A stretch of 21,975 nt of DNA from Pleurobrachia bachei (GCA_000695325.1 AVPN01000355.1:4256-26230), one strand, 5' to 3'; counted from the stretch's first letter, positions 1 to 8,793 are shown. The notes: generated by a model from the letters alone, not told the origin. Translations and numbers: made by a program.

Positions 1-30
<30 letters not shown>
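1..30. repeat. (AG)n microsatellite
   Basis: A pure AG dinucleotide run begins at the window edge and probably continues outside it. A second, longer GA/CT tract lies near 8750-8915. Confidence 0.95.
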
Positions 31-32
<2 letters not shown>

Positions 33-596
33 AAGCGACGGGCCCTGGCCCTTTTCGGCCGAAGGTATATCGGCTAGTGAAACATAATGCAGTTATTCTT
101 GTTGCTTTTAAGATTAAATATACAAATTCCCTTGCACACAAACACACTGCAAATTGAGGGGTTGTTATGGTTGATTGGTTAGGGGATTGAGGGGAAGATT
201 GGGACCTATTACATCTACGCCTAACCACCCACGTCAAACAAGAGGGACTAAGTTTGGTGGTTATTGAGTTTTCTACGTCTCATAATCGTCACGTGTACGT
301 GCTAAAACGATCATCCGGATTGAGAAAAATCCTCGTATCTGCGATCAATATCAGGATAGCAAATAATTATAATCATTAGTACTTCCATGGAACAATGGGT
401 TAAGCTAGAACAGGGCACGTTTACTTTACTGTTGTTGTAAAGAGAGAAAAAAACTATTCTTCATTAATGTGTTAATTACAGCTAGATCATCCAAAAGCCG
501 TCTAGTTAGTAGTTGACCGAGCTATAAATTCCATGTCGTTGACGACCTTTCAGTGTGAGCCTTGCACGTATGGCTGGTCATCAGACTGCATATTTA
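31..596. other. AT-rich stretch with no recognised gene
   Basis: No long open frame, splice-bounded exon or RNA fold stands out on either strand. The first 60 bases contain a small GC-rich patch with GGCCGAAGGT, which recurs inside the hairpin-like piece of the separase intron near 12410. That may be a shared repeat end, but the match is too short to claim. Confidence 0.4.
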
Positions 597-604
597 GTAC
601 TTCG

Positions 605-670
605 GTACGGAGTGGTGTAGTGGTTACACCATGGACCCCGACGGTCTGGTTTCGAATCCGGATGGGGTGA
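605..670 (+). mobile_element. tRNA-derived SINE head (probable)
   Basis: This stretch has an A-box-like TGGTGTAGTGG (613-623) and a B-box-like GTTTCGAATCC (649-659). The D stem (GTGT/ACAC) and T stem (TCTGG/CCGGA) both pair. The anticodon arm is shortened and the acceptor ends do not pair over seven bases, so it is not a plausible functional tRNA. A T-rich tail follows (about 680-720). Together this looks like a Pol III promoter head of a tRNA-derived SINE. No target-site duplication was identified and the 3' limit is uncertain. Confidence 0.5.
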
Positions 671-689
671 TTTGGCTTACTTTTTATTT

Positions 690-1521
690 TCATAATTTTC
701 TCTCTTTATTCATTCCAATTTGTTTCCTTCCTAGTCAAAGTTTAAATAAAAACGCAGGCTCCTAGTCGGATTGAGATACTTTGACACTGGGGTGGCTATT
801 ATATATTTATATTATTTCCCTTGTGCTATTCAGTACCCATCCGATTCCAAGCGAAACCCTTGATGCCAAATACATGTTTCAACTGATTCCTTAATGCGTT
901 CCCCAGTTAGACATGAAACTACCGATTACATGAACATGTGCATGCATATTGTTAAACTCAAAGTTATATTTGGAATGGACAGAAACAGAATTGGGTAAGA
1001 TTGCTGGAGATATTAGAGCGTAGCTCTCTGAGCATTTTCTGAGCATACATCTCAGTAATTATATAAGACAACATGTTCTAATTTTTCGAACAATCCTACA
1101 TAATTCTCTTCCTGTCAATTTCAATGACGGTTGACATGAAAATAAAAACCTCCAAAGGTTGCATTAGTGTCAAGATTGTATTATATTAGAATGTGTATGA
1201 TAAATGGTAGGCACTCTGTAGTAGAAGTAATAACTTGGTGGTATAGTAATATGTACAACGACAGTTCTAGCATGTGTCAGAGTCAAGTTGGTATTCCACG
1301 AGGATGGAGAGATAGAATTTAGAAATTATAATGATAGTCCTCGTCTCCTGGTATGTCGAGTCTTTACTGTATAGCCATGAAACGGCTATGTCTACAGTAC
1401 ATCTAATGATCTAACTAACCAGCTATGATAGAATTTTGGTATGATCTATCGGATACCCCCACTAATTCGATGAGGTGCCCTTCACCATTATATTTTTTTC
1501 TCTTCTATTTTATTCTTCTTC
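690..1521. other. AT-rich stretch with no recognised gene
   Basis: No supported coding exon or RNA gene was seen. Stops are frequent in all frames. It ends in a T/C-rich run (about 1490-1525) where the first tandem duplication begins. Confidence 0.4.
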
Positions 1522-1630
1522 CTTTTCTAAGACGATTTGCGATTTGATTTATGACTGCAATACAATGTAACTAATTAGGACAAATTCCCGGCAAATTAGG
1601 GGCACTTCCCCCAACATTAAAGGTCTTAAA

Positions 1631-1756
1631 GATACCTAAAACTTTTCTTTAATCGCTGGAAAGCGCCCTGTTTTGAACAACTTTCTACCCGACAAAAATT
1701 CTGAAAAAATGCTTAAAATTCCTGAAAAATACGATTAAAGAAAAGTTGTAGGTATC
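1631..1756. repeat. Fold-back element, 25-bp arms (copy 1)
   Basis: GATACCTAAAACTTTTC... at 1631-1655 is matched in reverse complement at 1732-1756 with one mismatch in 25, around a 76-nt centre. Weaker pairing continues outward (AGGTC near 1620 and GGACC near 1770). It could be a small MITE-like or other fold-back element. No target-site duplication is evident. Confidence 0.55.
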
Positions 1757-1806
1757 TTGTGGAATGTGGACCTTTAAGGACATTTGGTGTTTCAAGGGCC
1801 GATGTC

Positions 1807-2298
1807 CATAAATCGCCCAGCGCCCGACAAAGGCCAATGCTGCAGGTGCATCGAGTCGATGTTGTTTGAAAAAAGGCTATTTAAATTCAGCTAGCAGATC
1901 TGATAAAGACAATTAATGTGTAAGACAGTTACAGCTATTCTAGGACTGGACTCGCTGATGGAAGCCTATTTACTTATTGCACCATGGTCCATGACTAGCT
2001 AATACCAAATTATTGAGAAATACCTAACTTATGACACTTTCTTATGTAAAATACATAGTTTAACACTGCTGAAGCTGATTTGTACACCATTTCCGACTAT
2101 AGATGCAGCAGTAGTCCTTTATCGAAGGACACAGCACGTGGCCCTACAGCAACTGGTCATGCTAAAGAGGGATAGAGTTTTGGTTAGGTTGTAGAGAGTC
2201 AATTCCTACTGGAACTAGGATCCTGAAATTATAATTAGTGAGGAATATGTACACAAGAATTAACCTTACAATCAACAATGTTCATAAATCGCCCAGCG
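1807..2298. repeat. 16-bp direct repeat flanking about 460 bp
   Basis: CATAAATCGCCCAGCG occurs at 1807-1822 and 2283-2298, and again in unit 2 at 3374-3389 and 3853-3868. The length suits a target-site duplication around an inserted retroposon. The enclosed segment has no poly(A) tail or Pol III boxes that I recognise, so this stays a pattern rather than an identified element. Confidence 0.4.
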
Positions 2299-2386
2299 AC
2301 AGCTCACCAGTTTCCCACACACAAATCATACCTTTCGCTGCAGAGAAAAGGCAAAAATAAAGCACACTACAAAAAACAGAACCATT

Positions 2387-2974
2387 TCAGAGAATCACAC
2401 AACAAGAGTTAGTTGATTTAGCAGTCTTGTAAAATTGTTTCGATGTCGCACTGAGTTGTTCAGATCGAGAAACAATGTCTTCCAGTTTTTCTCCCCGTTC
2501 GAGTACCTTCTCTATCGTGTCATACAGAATAACCTTGGTCTCATCCAGATCAGTCTGTATTTTCATAAGGTGATCTATTTCTTTCGGGTCTTGTGCGGCA
2601 TCAAACTGTTTCCTGATATCGGCATCTGTAAATGGGGCAGATGACCATGTGCCCTTGGGATGCTTCGCTAGAAAATCCTCCATTATCTTGAGCATGAAAG
2701 TGAATGCAACCCGCTGAGGATACTCCTCGTCGCATATCATTACTCCACCGATTTTATCTGTCTTAGTTAGAGAGTGGCATATATACTCCTTTTCTTTAAC
2801 GCTTTTTCTTTCTCCCGGTGCAGTCCTGTCCGCCATGAATTGAGATGTGAAGGTTAGAAACTCAGCAACTGTAGCCCGTTGAAAGTAACTGAACTGAGCA
2901 ACATCTTGAATTGTTAATAAGTTAACTGCCTTTTCATTTTCTTTGTTCCACAAAGATAGCGCTAACGCCTTCAT
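2387..2974 (-). CDS. YKT6: YKT6, prenylated R-SNARE with longin domain (intact, intronless)
   Basis: A 195-residue open frame matches YKT6 over its whole length. The N-terminal longin domain (about residues 1-130) has the family blocks FSYFQRATVAEFLTFTSQ, YICHSL and EEYPQRVAF. A SNARE motif follows (about 135-190) with DLDETKVILYDTIEKVLERG, including the R of the zero layer, then FYKTA. The C-terminus is SCCVIL, whose Cys pair is the palmitoylation/prenylation site typical of YKT6 (a CAAX-type end). Known members act in ER-Golgi, endosomal and autophagosome-lysosome fusion, held at membranes by lipid rather than by a transmembrane helix. The ATG at 2974 gives the family's usual start and length. 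The gene has no intron, unlike vertebrate YKT6, and no 3' poly(A) run, so a processed copy is possible but unproven. Confidence 0.95.
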   Translation of the reverse strand: MKALALSLWNKENEKAVNLLTIQDVAQFSYFQRATVAEFLTFTSQFMADRTAPGERKSVKEKEYICHSLTKTDKIGGVMICDEEYPQRVAFTFMLKIMEDFLAKHPKGTWSSAPFTDADIRKQFDAAQDPKEIDHLMKIQTDLDETKVILYDTIEKVLERGEKLEDIVSRSEQLSATSKQFYKTAKSTNSCCVIL

Positions 2975-3078
2975 GACACCTAATAAGGGGATGAGTGTTA
3001 ATTTTAATCACTTGACTAACAATAAAGATAATGCAACGTAGTTATACTTGGTAACGATGTAAAGGTATTTTACATTTC

Positions 3079-4647
3079 TTTTCTAAGACGATTTGCGATT
3101 TGATTTATGACTGCAATACAATGTAACTAATTAGGACAAATTCCCGGCAAATTAGGGGCACTTCCCCCAGCATTAAAGGTCTTAAAGATACCTAAAACTT
3201 TTCTTTAATCGCTGGAAAGCGCCCTGTTTTGAATAACTTTCTACCCGACAAAAATTCTGAAAAAATGCTTAAAATTCCTGAAAAATACGATTAAAGAAAA
3301 GTTGTAGGTATCTTGTGGAATGTGGACCTTTAAGGACATTGGAACTTTTTTTGGTGTTTCAAGGGCCGATGTCCATAAATCGCCCAGCGCCCGACAAAGG
3401 CCAATGCTGCAGGTGCATCGAGTCGATGTTGTTTGAAAAAAGGCTATTTAAATTCAGCTAGCAGATCTGATAAAGACAATTAATGTGTAAGACAGTTACA
3501 GCTATTCTAGGACTGGACTCGCTGATGGAAGCCTATTTACTTATTGCACCATGGTCCATGACTAGCTAATACCAAATTATTGAGAAATACCTAACTTATG
3601 ACACTTTCTTTAAATGTACAATACATAGTTTAACACTGCTGAAGCTGACTTGTACACCATTTCCGACTATAGATGCAGCAATAGTCCTTTATCGAAGGAC
3701 ACAGCACGTGGCCCTACAGCAACTGGTCATGCTAAAGAGGGATAGAGTTTTGGTTAGGTTGTAGAGAGTCAATTCCTACTGGAACTAGGATCCTGAAATT
3801 TATTAATCACTCCTTATACATGTGTTCTTAATTGGAATGTTAGTTGTTACTTCATAAATCGCCCAGCGACAGCTCACCAGTTTCCCACACATAAATCATA
3901 CCTTTCGCTGCAGAGAAAAGGCAAAAATAAAGCACACTACAAAAAACAGAACCATTTCAGAGAATCACACAACAAGAGTTAGTTGATTTAGCAGTCTTGT
4001 AAAATTGTTTCGATGTCGCACTGAGTTGTTCAGATCGAGAAACAATGTCTTCCAGTTTTTCTCCCCGTTCGAGTACCTTCTCTATCGTGTCATACAGAAT
4101 AACCTTGGTCTCATCCAGATCAGTCTGTATTTTCATAAGGTGATCTATTTCTTTCGGGTCTTGTGCGGCATCAAACTGTTTCCTGATATCGGCATCTGTA
4201 AATGGGGCAGATGACCATGTGCCCTTGGGATGCTTCGCTAGAAAATCCTCCATTATCTTGAGCATGAAAGTGAATGCAACCCGCTGAGGATACTCCTCGT
4301 CGCATATCATTACTCCACCGATTTTATCTGTCTTAGTTAGAGAGTGGCATATATACTCCTTTTCTTTAACGCTTTTTCTTTCTCCCGGTGCAGTCCTGTC
4401 CGCCATGAATTGAGATGTGAAGGTTAGAAACTCAGCAACTGTAGCCCGTTGAAAGTAACTGAACTGAGCAACAAGAACTTAACAATTATTCAATTGACGG
4501 AAAAGTAAAAGAAACAAGGTCAAAGATAGCGCTAACGCCTTCATGACACCTAATAAGGGGATGAGTGTTAATTTTAATCACTTGACTAACAATAAAGATA
4601 ATGCAACGTAGTTATACTTGGTAACGATGTAAAGGTATTTTACATTT
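3079..4647. repeat. Tandem duplication A, unit 2 (carries broken YKT6)
   Basis: Second copy of the 1522-3078 unit, offset by 1,557 at its left end and 1,570 on its right side owing to small insertions such as the extra T-run near 3344. The right limit is TACATTTT before 4648. It contains the non-reversed complement blocks at 3801-3850 and 4474-4520. The fold-back element recurs with arms at 3187-3211 and 3288-3312. Confidence 0.9.
3957..4544 (-). pseudogene. YKT6: YKT6 second copy, N-terminus replaced
   Basis: The frame is identical to the intact YKT6 from the internal MADRTAPGERK through the SCCVIL end. It also shares the first eight codons (MKALALSL). Between them, 47 bases (4474-4520) are replaced by the unreversed complement of the matching bases in copy 1. 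Reading from the original ATG then gives a short unrelated peptide and a stop at codon 22. The remaining open frame from the internal Met (about 149 residues) lacks the first part of the longin domain. If the block is an assembly error, this would be a second intact YKT6 rather than a pseudogene. Confidence 0.8.
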
Positions 4648-5411
4648 TCTGCCGATGGGGCCTGACATGTAACATCAATTAAGGATACCGGCTCCCGGCT
4701 CCTTAAAAAAATTGCCGATACATCGAAAAAATCCTCCTAACAACTATCAGACACCGAGGTCTCAGATAACAAACGCACACCACGATCGGTCACAGAGTGA
4801 ACATATGAAAGAACCGAAAGAACCCTTATCAAACGCCGCTGGTATCGCGGGATAGGGGCTAGGGCGACGCTTTTCAATAAGAACACCAGCTTTTTTTCGT
4901 TGAAAAATGAAGGGCGCCGTTACGATCTGGGTGTTTGGTGGTGGCCTGTTCACCTTTTTTTGAAAATTCACTAACCCCAACACCGATTGGCATCACTCTT
5001 CAACAGCCGAAGAGATTAGAGAAGCTGCCGGAGAGAGAAAGTTAATCGTTTACAGGTGCACACTTCCAAAAAAGTTGATTTATTAAAATGGATCTAACCG
5101 CCAAACCACTCAACCGATTTGGCTAATTCAAAGTTTATCACCATCTTTTAAAGTTGGGTTTGGGATTGGGATGAAAATGGGATTGGGATAGATACCGCTT
5201 CACGGCACTCACGAAGCACCCAAATTTTAACGCTGGCTTTAATCGCCAGCATGAGTCTCGCGTCGCTCGCGGATTTTATCTGCGCGGCAGTATTTACGCG
5301 CGCAGTATTGATCGCGCCGTACAAAGTGGAATCCCGGCTGCGCCACGAAGGTCGTATTACTGATTTTACTTTTAGGTTGACTTGACCGATCAATGTCACG
5401 ATCAGAAGGTC
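4648..5411. other. Intergenic stretch, no recognised gene; GC-rich right half
   Basis: Two short minus-strand open frames (73 and 107 codons) match nothing I know. From about 5190 to 5350 the base composition turns GC-rich and CpG-rich (runs of CGCG, GCGGCAG) between AT-rich flanks. That suggests an inserted repeat, or a promoter-like island for the downstream minus-strand YKT6 copy. Short motif repeats GGGATTGGGAT/GGGATGAAAATGGGATTGGGAT sit at about 5154-5191. I cannot assign a family. Confidence 0.35.
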
Positions 5412-6037
5412 ATTACCAAAACATATGAAATGACTGTCAGTAACCGAGGAATTGCTGAGGAATATCAACAAAAAATTATTTATATCATAATCATTATTAA
5501 TATTAATTTATTTGTCTGTTTTATACTTTTAGTTTTAGTTTCTGTTTAGTTATCCTATTGCTATTACTAAATGTATAACTATAACTAATACTATAAATTT
5601 GTTTGAATCAGTTATTAATGATCATGATAAAAATACTTTTTTGTGTTTTTACTTTATCATTTTGTAAAAGACTTTTACTTCGAGTTTAAGTTAATTTAAT
5701 GTTAATAATTGTACTAATACTAATAGTAATAGTTGACCATTCATTTGAATTTCAAATTATCAAATTAAATTAGCAATTTACAAAGTAATACAGGTTCTGG
5801 TTTGCAAGTGATCAACACAGTAAGTACATTGTTCCAAGGTTGGGTTCATAATCATAATCTCACTTCTAAATTGGACTTAGCAGAACGGATCTGGGGGTCA
5901 ACGAAAGCGCTCGAGGCGGCGATAAAATAAAATGGGTTAGAACGAAGCATCAAATAAGAATAACCACTCATCAGTGTCACAATCACAGTCGTGGTCAAAT
6001 AGTGCTAACTAAACTGTCTCTATTCGTATGTTTACAG

Positions 6038-6121
6038 TCAGCACTTCCCAGCTTTGCATGGTTTTTTGTTGTACAATTTCAGGATTCTCTGCCACCACAA
6101 CTCCTTCTTTTCTTTAGTCAA
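6038..6121 (-). pseudogene. Copy of the secreted-repeat gene's terminal exon
   Basis: The 84-nt terminal exon found at 7500-7583 recurs here with the same acceptor (CTTTCAG) and the same TGA. It sits downstream of a repeat array with no start exon, so it belongs to the truncated copy created by duplication B. Confidence 0.6.
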
Positions 6122-6362
6122 CTGAAAGGGAGTGTTTGAGGTTAGTAGGTTTTCTATCATGTTGTCATTGTCAGGGTTGAAAATGGCGATCAAATTGAAA
6201 CAAACTCGTTCCTTGATCTAATTCCGAAATAGTAAATACCCGTCAAATAATTTATTTTACACCCCCAATTCCCATCAAGCCATTGAATGGGGTTAAAAGA
6301 CATTCTGACGCACCGACACCTCCTAAATGAGGTAGAATACAGCAGTTACTGATTTCATTTAC

Positions 6363-6877
6363 CTTAGGGTGATTGAATATGTAATCTTTCATTTTCTGTT
6401 TCCTCACATCCTGGGCAGCAAAGTGACCGTGTTGCAGGTCCTCGCCCTCCTCGGCAGCAAAGTACCCGTGTTGCAGGTCCTCGCCCTCCGGGGCAGCAAA
6501 GTACCGGTGTTGCAGGTCCTCGCCCTCCTCGGCAGCAAAGTACCCGTGTTGCAGGTCCTCGCCCTCCGGGGCAGCAAAGTACCGGTGTTGCAGGTCCTCG
6601 CCCTCCTCGGCAGCAAAGTACCCGTGTTGCAGGTCCTCGCCCTCCGGGGCAGCAAAGTACCGGTGTTGCAGGTCCTCGCCCTCCTCGGCAGCAAAGTACC
6701 CGTGTTGCAGGTCCTCGCCCTCCTGGGCAGCAAAGTACCCGTGTTGCAGGTCCTCGCCCTCCTGGGCAGCAAAGTACCCGTGTTGCAGGTCCTCGCCCTC
6801 CTGGGCAGCAAAGTACCCGTGTTGCAGGTCCTCGCCCTCCTGGGCAGCAAAGTACCCGTGTTGCAGGTCCTCGCCCT
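6363..6877 (-). pseudogene. Truncated copy of the repeat exon of the secreted-repeat gene
   Basis: Twelve 39-bp units and the 3' end of the exon (donor AAG|GTAAATG) are present. At 6877 the array runs straight into the duplication junction, so the exon's 5' part, its acceptor and the signal-peptide exon are missing. In the frame of the intact gene, stop codons lie immediately upstream of the first unit. It is therefore probably silent unless an upstream exon lies elsewhere. Confidence 0.65.
6411..6876. repeat. 39-bp minisatellite, array 1 (12 units)
   Basis: Twelve units of 39 bp, each containing GGCAGCAAAGTACCCGTG. Units 2 to 8 alternate between a CTCGGC...TACCCG type and a CGGGGC...TACCGG type, giving a 78-bp higher-order period. 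The remaining units are of the common CTGGGC type. The alternation is absent from array 2, so the two arrays evolved separately after duplication. Confidence 0.92.
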
Positions 6878-8338
6878 ATTACCAAAACATATGAAATGAC
6901 TGTCAGTAACCGAGGAATTGCTGAGGAATATCAACAAAAAATTATTTATATCATAATCATTATTAATATTAATTTATTTGTCTGTTTTATACTTTTAGTT
7001 TTAGTTTCTGTTTAGTTATGCTATTGCTATTACTAAATGTATAACTATAACTAATACTATAAATTTGTTTGAATCAGTTATTAATGATCATGATATAAAT
7101 ACTTTTTTGTGTTTTTACTTTTAGTAAAACATTTTCTGAAAATGAAGCTCAAATTCAATTAAATTACACTTGTACTAATACTAATAGTAATAGTTGACCA
7201 TTCATTTGAATTTCAAATTAACAAATTAAATTAGCAATTTACAAAGTAATACAGGTTCTGGTTTGCAAGTGATCAACACAGTAAGTACATTGTTCCAAGG
7301 TTGGGTTCATAATCATAATCATAATCTCACTTAACCTGAATCGTCTTGCCTAGACCCCCAGTTGCTTTCGCGAGCTCCGCCCGATAAAATAAAATGGGTT
7401 AGAACGAAGCATCAAATAAGAATAACCACTCATCAGTGTCACAATCACAGTCGTGGTCAAATAGTGCTAACTAAACTGTCTCTATTCGTATGTTTACAGT
7501 CAGCACTTCCCAGCTTTGCATGGTTTTTTGTTGTACAATTTCAGGATTCTCTGCCACCACAACTCCTTCTTTTCTTTAGTCAACTGAAAGGGAGTGTTTG
7601 AGGTTAGTAGGTTTTCTATCATGTTGTCATTGTCAGGGTTGAAAATGGCGATCAAATTGAAACAAACTCGTTCCTTGATCTAATTCCGAAATAGTAAATA
7701 CCCGTCAAATAATTTATTTTACACCCCCAATTCCCATCTAGCCATTGAATGGGGTTAAAAGACATTCTGACGCACCGACACCTCCTAAATGAGGTAGAAT
7801 ACAGCAGTTACTGATTTCATTTACCTTAGGGTGATTGAATATGTAATCTTTCATTTTCTGTTTCCTCACATCCTGGGCAGCAAAGTGACCGTGTTGCAGG
7901 TCCTCGCCCTCCTGGGCAGCAAAGTACCCGTGTTGCAGGTCCTCGCCCTCCTGGGCAGCAAAGTACCCGTGTTGCAGGTCCTCGCCCTCCTGGGCAGCAA
8001 AGTACCCGTGTTGCAGGTCATCGCCCTCCTGGGCAGCAAAGTACCCGTGTTGCAGGTCATCGCCCTCCTGGGCAGCAAAGTACCCGTGTTGCAGGTCATC
8101 GCCCTCCTGGGCAGCAAAGTACCCGTGTTGCAGGTCATCGCCCTCCTGGGCAGCAAAGTACCCGTGTTGCAGGTCATCGCCCTCCTGGGCAGCAAAGTAC
8201 CCGTGTTGCAGGTCATCGCCCTCCTGGGCAGCAAAGTACCCGTGTTGCAGGTCATCGCCCTCCTGGGCAGCAAAGTACCCGTGTTGCAGGTCCTCGCCCT
8301 CCTGGGCAGCAAAGTACCCGTGTTGCAGGTCCTCGCCC
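6878..8338. repeat. Tandem duplication B, unit 2
   Basis: Second copy of the 5412-6877 unit. It ends with the twelfth 39-bp unit, after which sequence unique to this copy (the 5' part of the repeat exon) begins. This supports unit 2 as the original gene end and unit 1 as the derived truncated copy. Confidence 0.88.
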
Positions 8339-8693
8339 GCAAAATCTTCCGAGTTTTCCAATTGTCCCAGCTCTTGTGCAATTCCCAGTCGCAAGCTGAC
8401 CCGTCCTGTAAAAACATACTTATCAAAACAAGTCAATAAAATTAATGATTAACTGACAAAGCTCAGTTTGCCACTTCGGTTAAAAATGTACATGTAGTGC
8501 TTTAGTAATTAGCCAAATACCAAAAAGTAGACTTTCGTTCTTTGTATTTGGCTAATTTTCTCTCCTGGATATGGCTCTGACAGGAGATACTTGAATAAAG
8601 AATTGAAGGGTGTTTTACAGAGCAACAAAAAGTTTTACCTTTCGTAGGAACGGTGTGGCTGCCAGAAATCAGGAAACAAACTAGTAGAAACAT
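7500..8693 (-). CDS. Secreted acidic 13-residue-repeat protein (unrecognised family)
   Basis: A three-exon model: 8639-8693, 7825-8405 and 7500-7583, with all junctions GT-AG and in phase (phase 1, then 0), giving 239 residues. It starts MFLLVCFLISGS, a short hydrophobic signal peptide, then HTVPTKG. A linker (RVSLRLGIAQELGQLENSED) follows, then twelve copies of GEDLQHGYFAAQE with E/D variation. Next come DVRKQKMKDYIFNHPK and a basic, Trp- and Cys-containing tail with LWWQRILKLYNKK and CKAGKC. This implies a secreted or precursor protein with an acidic repeat domain and a cationic C-terminus. The repeats have no dibasic cleavage sites, unlike classic neuropeptide precursors. Upstream in-frame ATG 8748-8750 is an alternative start, but the one chosen gives a proper signal peptide just after a TATA-like box. 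I do not recognise the family and assign no function. Confidence 0.6.
7873..8338. repeat. 39-bp minisatellite, array 2 (12 units), coding
   Basis: Twelve 39-bp units inside the repeat exon, each encoding 13 residues. Units 4 to 10 carry TCATCG in place of TCCTCG, which changes Glu to Asp in the repeat. Unit 1 has GTGACCG, changing Tyr to His. The period of exactly 13 codons keeps the frame whatever the copy number. Confidence 0.93.
8509..8555. repeat. 12-bp inverted repeat (hairpin) in intron 1 of the secreted-repeat gene
   Basis: TTAGCCAAATAC (8509-8520) and GTATTTGGCTAA (8544-8555) are perfect inverted repeats around a 23-nt loop. It may be a small fold-back element or a solo hairpin. No function is implied. 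Confidence 0.6.
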
Positions 8694-8731
8694 GTTGTAT
8701 GGGATTGTGACAGGAGAGACAGCTATCACTT

Positions 8732-8741
8732 CTTTATATAC
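8732..8741 (-). promoter_or_regulatory. TATA-like box of the secreted-repeat gene
   Basis: On the minus strand GTATATAAAG lies 39-48 nt before the proposed ATG at 8693, directly downstream of a purine-rich (GA)n tract. Transcription about 30 nt downstream would leave a very short leader. This is inferred from spacing only. Confidence 0.35.
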
Positions 8742-8747
8742 GTTATA

Positions 8748-8756
8748 CATCTCTCT

Positions 8757-8793
<37 letters not shown>

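Larger units (their letters stand above)
1522..3078. repeat. YKT6: Tandem duplication A, unit 1 (carries intact YKT6)
   Basis: This 1.56-kb unit is repeated directly at 3079-4647. The unit begins at TTCTAAGACGATTTGCG and ends after the region upstream of YKT6 (TATTTTACATT). The copies are nearly identical except for small indels, scattered substitutions and two blocks that are non-reversed complements of each other (2231-2280 and 2904-2950 in this unit). The non-coding part, 1522-2386, holds a fold-back repeat and a 16-bp direct repeat. Confidence 0.9.
5412..6877. repeat. Tandem duplication B, unit 1
   Basis: A 1,466-bp unit repeated directly at 6878 onward; both start at ATTACCAAAACATATG. 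It carries a truncated 3' part of the secreted-repeat gene. Two of its segments, 5656-5702 and 5871-5919, are non-reversed complements of the matching segments in unit 2. Confidence 0.9.

Noticed and set aside
605-670. Functional tRNA gene
   Set aside because: The anticodon arm is too short and the acceptor stem does not pair. A T-rich SINE-like tail follows.
4474-4520. Ordinary small inversion as the cause of the YKT6 copy 2 change
   Set aside because: An inversion gives the reverse complement. Read in reverse, the block does not match copy 1; it matches only as an unreversed complement.
4762-4983. 73-codon minus-strand open frame
   Set aside because: No recognised motif, splice context or family resemblance. 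Such length is expected by chance.
5148-5471. 107-codon minus-strand open frame
   Set aside because: No recognised motif. It crosses the duplication B junction and low-complexity GGGATT repeats, so a coding role is unsupported.
7866-8426. Alternative minus-strand frame through the 39-bp array (RARTCNTGTLLPR repeats)
   Set aside because: It stops before the donor at 7825 and does not fit the phase of the flanking exons.
6369-8439. Plus-strand repeat open frames in the 39-bp arrays
   Set aside because: The minus-strand frame joins in phase to a signal-peptide exon and a terminal exon. The plus-strand frames do not link to anything.
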